DNA of 38,700 bases, taken from contig JAZUDZ010000053.1 in NCBI GenBank assembly GCA_045639905.1, positions 1-38,700 of the forward strand. Direction: 5' to 3'. Below, piece by piece: positions 33,468-38,700 of this stretch; positions within the stretch are counted from its first letter, which is position 1; the number at the start of each line of letters is the position of its first letter. The position numbers and the translations under genes are program-made. The notes below the pieces were generated by a model. The model made no database searches. It saw only the letters and a list, made by a program, of their open reading frames with translations, and had not been told where the DNA came from. The stretch comes from RGIG426 sp045639905. GTDB lineage: Bacteria; Bacillota; Clostridia; Oscillospirales; Acutalibacteraceae.

Positions 33468-34298
33468 ATGGATACAAGACCAATCGGTGTATTTGACTCC
33501 GGTCTCGGCGGCTTGACGGCCGTTCGAAAAATCATGCAATATCTGCCCAACGAAGATGTGGTTTATTTCGGAGATACCGGCCGTGTCCCTTACGGAACAC
33601 GAGGAGAATCGGTTATTCGATCCTACGCGGAACAGGACAGCCGTTTTCTACTGAACTATGATGTGAAATTTATCATAGCGGCCTGCGGAACCGTCAGTTC
33701 CGTTGCCCCGGATATTTTGGAATCATTACCCGTTCCCGCCATCGGTGTTGTCAAGCCGACAGCATCTGCTGCGGCAAAAACGACAAAAAACGGAAAGATC
33801 GGAATATTAGGTACCTCTGCCACGATTCAGAGTCGCTCGTTTGAAAAAGCTTTACAGTCGGAAAATCCCTCCATTCAGGTTTTCCCGCAAGCGTGCCCTT
33901 TATTTATTCCACTGGTAGAAAATGGTTGGATTATGAAGAACGATCCCGTAACAACGCTGACCGTAGAGCGCTATCTCGCTCCTATCAAAGAGGCCGGTGT
34001 TGACACGGTTATCTTAGGCTGCACACACTTTCCCATCTTAGCCGATTTTATCAGCGAATATCTTGGTCCCTCCGTCGCACTAATTGACGCAGGAAACGAA
34101 GCCGCCAAAGCTTGTATGAACGAACTGCAAAAGCATGACCTTTGCGGAAGTGACACGATCGGATGCTGCCGTTACTTCGTTTCCGACCATCCGCGTGACT
34201 TCGCCAATATTGCCGAAATCTTTCTTGGCAGACCTGTTCACCAGACGGTGGAAATCGTTGACATCAGTCAACTGGACAAGGAGAAATCATGCAAGTAA
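33468..34298 (+). CDS. murI: Glutamate racemase with ACGT variant of the first catalytic motif
   Basis: Makes D-glutamate for peptidoglycan. 276 aa. PIGVFDSGLGGLTAVRKI, VVYFGDTGRVPYGTR and the second catalytic Cys in VILGCTHFPIL are standard. The first catalytic Cys is in AACGTVSS; most family members have ACNTAS, so the Asn next to Cys is replaced by Gly. Cys and Thr are retained, so activity is expected. I believe this variant occurs in other Clostridia, from memory. The stop overlaps the next start by 10 nt. Confidence 0.95.
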   Translation: MDTRPIGVFDSGLGGLTAVRKIMQYLPNEDVVYFGDTGRVPYGTRGESVIRSYAEQDSRFLLNYDVKFIIAACGTVSSVAPDILESLPVPAIGVVKPTASAAAKTTKNGKIGILGTSATIQSRSFEKALQSENPSIQVFPQACPLFIPLVENGWIMKNDPVTTLTVERYLAPIKEAGVDTVILGCTHFPILADFISEYLGPSVALIDAGNEAAKACMNELQKHDLCGSDTIGCCRYFVSDHPRDFANIAEIFLGRPVHQTVEIVDISQLDKEKSCK

Positions 34299-34681
34299 AC
34301 ATTCATTTAGCCTTTTGTACGGAAATTGACGGTAATATCGAAAAAGAAAAAATTGATACCCTGGGAAATTTTCTGAAAACAGAATCCGGGTATATAATTT
34401 CCTATATGGAGCAGTTGGAAGACTCCTTAACGGCTGTCAAAATTACCATAGCACAGGATTCTGTCACCATTGACCGAAAAGGCCCCTGCTCCGTCACATT
34501 CCTTATGGAAGAAAACAAGGTACATTCTTGTGCGTACTCCACACCTTACGGCGTGCTGGATATGCAGGTGAAAGCAACATCAATTCAAAATTCTTTGACC
34601 CCTAACGGTGGTCATTTGGAAATCTCCTATATATTGGATATGGATGGCGAAACATTCCATACCCTCTCTTTGACAATTTGA
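34289..34681 (+). CDS. DUF1934 / YwiB-family protein
   Basis: Small beta-barrel protein of 130 aa related to B. subtilis YwiB; function unknown, fold lipocalin/calycin-like by family knowledge. Recognisable features are the alternating strands, TVSY-type GYIISYMEQLED, VTIDRKGPCSVTFLMEENK and the end LEISYILDMDG. The ywiB-argS pairing is conserved in B. subtilis, which supports the call. Overlaps murI and lies 10 nt before argS. Confidence 0.8.
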   Translation: MQVNIHLAFCTEIDGNIEKEKIDTLGNFLKTESGYIISYMEQLEDSLTAVKITIAQDSVTIDRKGPCSVTFLMEENKVHSCAYSTPYGVLDMQVKATSIQNSLTPNGGHLEISYILDMDGETFHTLSLTI

Positions 34682-34691
34682 GGTGAAATAT

Positions 34692-36425
34692 ATGACAACA
34701 ATTGAACTCGCAGAGAAACAAATTCGGGATTTACTGTCCTCTGCCTATACCGCTGCCGTTTCCGCGGGCAGTTTACCGGAAGGTGGGCTTCCGGAATATG
34801 TAATTGAGGAACCGAAAGACCGTTCTCACGGTGACCTTGCCGCCAATGTCGCCATGCTGGGCGCCCGGTCTTTTCATAAAGCCCCTCGAATGATTGCCGA
34901 TGCCCTGGTGGCTTCGCTTTGCACGGATGGCACATTCTTTGAAAAGGTTGAAGTGGCCGGTGCCGGCTTTATCAATTTTTTCCTGTCCCCAGATTTTTAT
35001 GCAGCCGCTGTTTCAGAGGTTCTCCAAAAGGGAAATCAATACGGATGCTCAGATGCCGGAAAAGGCGAAAAAGTAATGGTGGAATATGTTTCTGCCAACC
35101 CCACCGGGCCTATGCATATGGGAAACGCCAGAGGAGGCGCCCTTGGCGACTGTCTGGCTTCCGTTATGGAGGCTGCCGGCTATGATGTATGGAGAGAATT
35201 TTACGTCAACGATGCCGGAAACCAGATTGAAAAGTTTGCCGTTTCCCTCGAGACACGCTATCTGCAAATCTTTCTGGGAGAAGATGCTGTTCCTTTCCCC
35301 GAAGATGCCTATCACGGGGACGACATCATCGAACACGCCCAAAACTTTGCCAAGATGAACGGGGACCGTTATGTATCTGCCGAACCGGAAGAACGTAAAA
35401 AAGCACTGGTCGCCTATGCCCTTCCTTTGAATTTGGATAAGATGCATAAAGACCTTGAAAAATACCGCATTGTTTATGATTTATGGTTCCTTGAGTCAAC
35501 ACTCCACGAAAGCGGTGAAATCGCCGAAATCGTGCAAATTTTGACCGATAAAGGCCTCACCTATGAAAAGGACGGCGCTACATGGTACAAGAATGCCGAA
35601 GTTCTAACAAAACAACTGTTGGCCGAAGGAAAATCACAAGAGGATATTGATAAATTAGAACTTAAAGACGATGTATTAATTCGTGCAAACGGAAACCCCA
35701 CTTACTTTGCAGCTGACATCGCTTATCACCGCAATAAATTCCGTCGTGGATTTAACACTTGTATTGATGTTTGGGGTGCTGACCATCATGGTCATGTAGC
35801 CAGAATGAAAGGCGCTATGGATTCCGTCGGAGTCGGTGGCGAACACTTAGAGGTTTTGCTTGTACAACTTGTCCGCTTAATGCGTGATGGCAAAGCTGCT
35901 AAAATGTCCAAACGTTCCGGCAAAGCCATCCAGCTGGCCGATCTTTTAGATGAAGTTCCGGCCGATGCTGCCCGCTTCTTCTTCAATATGACTTCCGCTT
36001 CAAACAGTATGGACTTCGATTTGGATTTGGCAATTGAGCAATCCGCACAGAATCCGGTCTATTATGTACAATACGCCCATGCCAGAATCTGCTCCATTTT
36101 CCGTAAGCTGGAAGAAGAAGGAATCCATCTCGACGATAAAGCCAATCTTACGCTGTTGACCGCCGAAGAAGAAAAAGAACTCATTCGTCATATCTCATCC
36201 TTCACAAAAGAAATTGCCGATGCTGCACAGGTTCGTGATCCCGCTAAAATCACACGCTACAGTATCGAATTGGCTACTTTGTTCCACAAGTTTTACAATG
36301 GTTGTAAAGTCATGTGCGACGACAGTGCTTTAATGCAAGCTCGTATTGCTCTTTGCAGTGCAACCCGTATCACTCTGAAAAATGCATTAACCCTGCTTAA
36401 AGTATCCGTTCCGGAAAGAATGTAA
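34692..36425 (+). CDS. argS: Arginyl-tRNA synthetase
   Basis: Class I synthetase charging tRNA-Arg, 577 aa. The N-terminal Add1 domain precedes the HIGH-type motif SANPTGPMHMGNARGGALGD; YVNDAGNQIEKFA, WGADHHGHVARMKGA and the KMSKRSGKAIQL box follow; the C terminus is the DALR anticodon domain with YVQYAHARICSI. Start at ATG 34692 (MTTIELAEKQ) with GAGGTG 6 nt upstream; the GTG at 34683 lies within that site. Last gene of the nine-gene run. Confidence 0.98.
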   Translation: MTTIELAEKQIRDLLSSAYTAAVSAGSLPEGGLPEYVIEEPKDRSHGDLAANVAMLGARSFHKAPRMIADALVASLCTDGTFFEKVEVAGAGFINFFLSPDFYAAAVSEVLQKGNQYGCSDAGKGEKVMVEYVSANPTGPMHMGNARGGALGDCLASVMEAAGYDVWREFYVNDAGNQIEKFAVSLETRYLQIFLGEDAVPFPEDAYHGDDIIEHAQNFAKMNGDRYVSAEPEERKKALVAYALPLNLDKMHKDLEKYRIVYDLWFLESTLHESGEIAEIVQILTDKGLTYEKDGATWYKNAEVLTKQLLAEGKSQEDIDKLELKDDVLIRANGNPTYFAADIAYHRNKFRRGFNTCIDVWGADHHGHVARMKGAMDSVGVGGEHLEVLLVQLVRLMRDGKAAKMSKRSGKAIQLADLLDEVPADAARFFFNMTSASNSMDFDLDLAIEQSAQNPVYYVQYAHARICSIFRKLEEEGIHLDDKANLTLLTAEEEKELIRHISSFTKEIADAAQVRDPAKITRYSIELATLFHKFYNGCKVMCDDSALMQARIALCSATRITLKNALTLLKVSVPERM

Positions 36426-36429
36426 GTTT

Positions 36430-36457
36430 AAAGGCGCCTCCGTTTGGAGGCGCCTTT
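36430..36457 (+). terminator. GC-rich hairpin after argS
   Basis: AAAGGCGCCTCC pairs perfectly with GGAGGCGCCTTT around GTTT. It ends the argS transcript in all likelihood, but there is only TTT and then A residues, so it is not a textbook terminator. Confidence 0.65.
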
Positions 36458-36556
36458 AAAAAAAGGGAGAAACCTCATTTGCATGAAGTTTCTCCCTTAC
36501 GAGGGGTTTGAGGAGGGTTTTCCCTCATCTTCATAGTATGCGGCGACTATGAAGAC
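36458..36556 (-). ncRNA. Candidate small RNA, divergent from lexA
   Basis: On the minus strand a TATAAT (36563-36568) would start a transcript near 36556. It would contain: hairpin 1, a perfect 10-bp stem (36546-36555 with 36528-36537, loop of 8 nt); hairpin 2, GAGGG/CCCTC (36513-36517 with 36522-36526, loop TTTT); a single-stranded C-rich stretch (CAAACCCCTCG); and hairpin 3, a 9+4-bp stem (36488-36496 with 36465-36473) followed by TTTTTTT. That is the form of a Firmicutes sRNA of about 100 nt with its own rho-independent terminator. No coding capacity is seen. Not recognised as a known family; function unknown. Confidence 0.55.
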
Positions 36557-36562
36557 AATATT

Positions 36563-36593
36563 ATTATACATCTAATTAATTTTAATTTGTGAA
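36563..36593 (-). promoter_or_regulatory. Putative promoter of the candidate sRNA
   Basis: Minus strand: TATAAT (36563-36568) and TTCACA (36588-36593) with a long 19-nt spacer. The -10 is perfect, the -35 moderate. Confidence 0.45.
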
Positions 36594-36620
36594 CAAATTG
36601 TAAACAAAAAGAAAAAATGC

Positions 36621-36632
36621 GAACAGATGTTT
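36621..36632 (+). promoter_or_regulatory. LexA box in the lexA promoter (upstream)
   Basis: GAACAGATGTTT, flanked by C and G (CGAACAGATGTTTG), one mismatch from GAAC-N4-GTTC. It overlaps the -35. Confidence 0.8.
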
Positions 36633-36659
36633 GACTTTTATGCTGTTTAATGATATACT
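36631..36659 (+). promoter_or_regulatory. lexA promoter
   Basis: TTGACT (36631-36636), 17-nt spacer, TATACT (36654-36659). LexA boxes overlap the -35 and lie just downstream of the start point, giving autoregulation. Confidence 0.8.
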
Positions 36660-36667
36660 TTCAAAAA

Positions 36668-36679
36668 GAACAATTGTTC
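36668..36679 (+). promoter_or_regulatory. LexA box in the lexA promoter (downstream)
   Basis: GAACAATTGTTC, a perfect and fully palindromic LexA site, between the -10 and the ribosome binding site. Confidence 0.85.
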
Positions 36680-36701
36680 CCACTTGAAAGGAGGCGCCGT
36701 T

Positions 36702-37286
36702 TTGAAACAACTGAATGAAAAACAGCGTAAAGTATTGGAATTTTTGAAAGAACGAATGCAAGATGGAATTCCGCCTTCCGTTCGTGAAATATGTCAGGAA
36801 GTCGGTATCAAATCCACTTCAACGGCCCACTCTATTCTACGCCTTTTGGAATCTGAAGGATATATTCAGCGCGAAGAAGGGCTGAATCGAGCCATTCGGT
36901 TTCCCGGAGAAAACGTATCCAGAATCCCGTTGCTTGGAAAAGTTACAGCCGGTCTCCCCATTCAGGCCATCGAAGAAGTAGAAGACTATGTTCCCTATTC
37001 CGGTGGTAAATACCCAGCCAGTGAAATGTTCGCCCTTCGTGTTTCCGGAAGAAGTATGGTAAATGCGGGAATTTTGGACAAAGACGTTGTCATTGTTCAC
37101 CAAACTCCGGTCGCACAAAATGGTGATATTGTCGTTGCCTTAATTGGTGAAGAGGCCACAGTAAAACGAATTTTCTGGGAAGATGGACATGTTCGTCTTC
37201 AACCGGAAAACCAGGAGTTCGATCCGATTATCGTAGACGAGGTTGTCGTTCTCGGTAAAGTGGTTTCACTACTCCGCTTCTTTTAA
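36702..37286 (+). CDS. lexA: LexA SOS repressor
   Basis: Transcriptional repressor of the DNA-damage response that cleaves itself when RecA is activated. 194 aa. The N-terminal winged helix has RKVLEFLKERM, PPSVREICQEVGIKSTSTAH as recognition region; the self-cleavage site is Ala-Gly in GKVTAGLPI; the catalytic Ser is in VSGRSMVNAGI and the Lys in EEATVKRIFW. Start chosen at TTG 36702 with GGAGG 9 nt upstream; an in-frame TTG at 36684 would place the start ahead of that site. No yneA-like gene is beside it, unlike in Bacillus. The likely partner target in the window is the gene at 25195. Confidence 0.96.
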   Translation: MKQLNEKQRKVLEFLKERMQDGIPPSVREICQEVGIKSTSTAHSILRLLESEGYIQREEGLNRAIRFPGENVSRIPLLGKVTAGLPIQAIEEVEDYVPYSGGKYPASEMFALRVSGRSMVNAGILDKDVVIVHQTPVAQNGDIVVALIGEEATVKRIFWEDGHVRLQPENQEFDPIIVDEVVVLGKVVSLLRFF

Positions 37287-37288
37287 CC

Positions 37289-37326
37289 AAAAAAGACAGA
37301 GCTTCATGAAGCTCTGTCTTTTTTTA
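37289..37326. terminator. Bidirectional terminator between lexA and the E2-like gene
   Basis: AAGACAGAGCTTC pairs with GAAGCTCTGTCTT around AT, with A-runs before and TTTTTTT after, serving both convergent genes. Confidence 0.9.
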
Positions 37327-38166
37327 ATCTTCGTCATCATTAACAACAGTCGGAGGGCCTTCCAACAGTTCCGGATGTTTTAAATATTTCTCGAAAGTTT
37401 TAAAAGCCGTTCCGAAATAGCAGCCGTGTGCAATACGCTCATCCATGACAAGGCCACAGGGAATACAGCGTTCAAACTCGATTCCCTCTTTTTTGTTTCG
37501 GGCTATTTCAACCGGCTGCCCCATAGAAAACAGCATACTGGTCGTACCAAAATCATAAACATGGTGGTAAATATAATTGGTTCGGATACTTCCCAAATTG
37601 GTAATTGTCATAGTTGCGTGGAACGGACTCATATCAATAACAGATTTTGGCAATAAGCCGTGTTTATCGGCCCATTTGATAACATTAACCCCTAAGCGCA
37701 TAACGCCTGGAATACGCAAAAAACGAATCATTTTCTCGGTCCCGTTATCAGCTCCGGTTTCTCTGTTATGTTCAATGAATTCATCAATCTTTTTCTGAAC
37801 TGTAAAAACATCATCTTCACGTTCAAAGAACATTTTAGCCATTGTTTCACCATCGGTTGTTCCCGGCTGCAAAACAACCATTCCGATGGCAATTTCATTT
37901 CTGGCATACACCGTTTTATTAACAACAAAACGATTCAGTTGCGGATACTCAGCCAGTGTACGAATAAAAGCAGCCAAAAACAGTGCCAAATGACTTACCG
38001 TATAGCCTTTTTCTTTCTTTGTGGAACGTATATAGGTTTGTAAAGGTTCCATAGGAATATCAAGACGAATTGCATTCATAGAGTCACTACGTTTTGCCAT
38101 AACATGTGAGGCAATCATATACATAGGATCCATATTTTTCAGTTTTCTACCATCAGCGCGTCCCAT
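37324..38166 (-). CDS. 2-oxoacid dehydrogenase E2-like acyltransferase without lipoyl domain
   Basis: 280 aa, the size of one CAT-fold acyltransferase domain (chloramphenicol acetyltransferase/E2 catalytic superfamily). Segments such as VSHLALFLAAFIRTLAEYPQLNRFVVN and FHATMTITNLGSIRTNYIYHHV resemble E2 catalytic domains. There is no lipoyl or E1/E3-binding domain, and the catalytic motif, HxxxDG in canonical E2, reads DERIAHG here, so the usual His and Asp are not in place. No E1 or E3 genes are nearby. It may be a stand-alone acyltransferase or a non-catalytic relative; the substrate is unknown. ATG 38166 has TAGGAGG 6 nt upstream (the ATG at 38172 abuts it). Confidence 0.75.
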   Translation of the reverse strand: MGRADGRKLKNMDPMYMIASHVMAKRSDSMNAIRLDIPMEPLQTYIRSTKKEKGYTVSHLALFLAAFIRTLAEYPQLNRFVVNKTVYARNEIAIGMVVLQPGTTDGETMAKMFFEREDDVFTVQKKIDEFIEHNRETGADNGTEKMIRFLRIPGVMRLGVNVIKWADKHGLLPKSVIDMSPFHATMTITNLGSIRTNYIYHHVYDFGTTSMLFSMGQPVEIARNKKEGIEFERCIPCGLVMDERIAHGCYFGTAFKTFEKYLKHPELLEGPPTVVNDDED

Positions 38167-38199
38167 ATTCATCCTCCTAACTTATCACATCTACTAGTA

Positions 38200-38229
38200 A
38201 TTATCTCATTAAAACGGTATATGTGTCAA
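38200..38229 (-). promoter_or_regulatory. Promoter of the E2-like gene
   Basis: Minus strand: perfect TTGACA (38224-38229), 18-nt spacer, GATAAT (38200-38205). Only a few bases separate it from the rRNA terminator. Confidence 0.7.
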
Positions 38230-38232
38230 CAA

Positions 38233-38269
38233 CAAAAAAAAGAACGCCCTATCAGGCGTTCTTTTCATA
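38233..38269 (-). terminator. Terminator of the rRNA operon
   Basis: Minus strand: AAAGAACGCC pairs with GGCGTTCTTT around a TGATA-like loop, followed by nine T residues. Confidence 0.9.
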
Positions 38270-38381
38270 TACCCTGAGAACTGAATAAAGTGAAGAAACA
38301 GAACCGAAAAGCGAAGCTTAACATGACTGTCCTGCATCAGACAATCACCAAAAATGGTTCGTGCAATCTTGTACACACGGT
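38270..38381 (-). other. rRNA trailer with no 5S gene
   Basis: The 110 nt between the 23S 3' end and the terminator contain a spacer-like stretch (TTCAGTTCTCAGGGT) and possible processing-stem sequence, but nothing that resembles a 5S rRNA or a tRNA. Confidence 0.7.

Positions 38382-38700
<319 letters not shown>

Noticed and set aside
36430..36556. A multi-hairpin attenuator on the argS (plus) strand
   Set aside because: On the plus strand none of the hairpins is followed by a T-run; the minus-strand reading with promoter and terminator explains the structure better.

Overview
The window looks like a chromosomal segment of a low-to-mid GC Gram-positive Clostridia, probably a gut Oscillospiraceae/Ruminococcaceae-type organism. 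This rests on: L27 made with a cleavable N-terminal extension next to its Prp protease, an L21-type leader, an archaeal-type ProRS, NfnAB electron-bifurcation genes, Firmicutes-type LexA boxes (GAAC-N4-GTTC), strong AGGAGG ribosome binding sites, frequent TTG/GTG starts, and a dockerin remnant. No phage, IS element, CRISPR array or integrase was seen.

Layout. 1-2864: the 3' part of a large secreted metallophosphoesterase with Ser-Gln-Glu linkers and three copies of a repeat domain. 2923-5170 (minus): a divergent PRPP synthetase and a D-2-hydroxyacid dehydrogenase. 5212-5520: an orphan dockerin tail behind an intact-looking promoter, i.e. the scar of a deleted gene. 5666-6517 (minus): rpsI-rplM. 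6781-7859 (plus): promoter, L21 leader, rplU-prp-rpmA. 7955-9997 (minus): rfbC and two GT2 glycosyltransferases (rhamnose-polymer type). 10161-11136 (plus): an unknown gene with zapA. 11193-11585: a GT2 pseudogene with an internal deletion. 11719-14297 (minus): a two-component system. 14413-14489 (minus): a CAT-anticodon tRNA. 14660-18181 (plus): nfnA-nfnB-metY-like.

18239-24849 (minus) is a compact six-gene run: proS, two cyclophilins (one a lipoprotein), an alpha/beta hydrolase, membrane-anchored murF, ddl. 25043-25554 (plus) holds a promoter with two tandem perfect LexA boxes and a small membrane protein. 25646-26764 is a DUF3810-type membrane metallopeptidase candidate. 26887-36425 (plus) is a nine-gene run: prmA, rsmI, DUF4375-like membrane protein, lipoprotein, PMT-type glycosyltransferase, prfC, murI, ywiB-like, argS. 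36458-36701 contains a candidate small RNA on the minus strand and the autoregulated lexA promoter; lexA follows. 37324-38166 (minus) is a lipoyl-less E2-like acyltransferase. The right edge is the 3' end of a 23S rRNA gene (minus) with a terminator and no 5S gene after it.

The main themes are translation and ribosome modification (rplM, rpsI, rplU, rpmA, Prp, PrmA, RsmI, PrfC, ProRS, ArgRS) and cell-wall building (MurI, Ddl, MurF, glycosyltransferases, ZapA). The best leads for something new are the LexA-controlled small membrane protein at 25195, a candidate SOS division checkpoint protein, and the candidate sRNA divergent from lexA. All calls come from reading the sequence and family knowledge; no database search was run.
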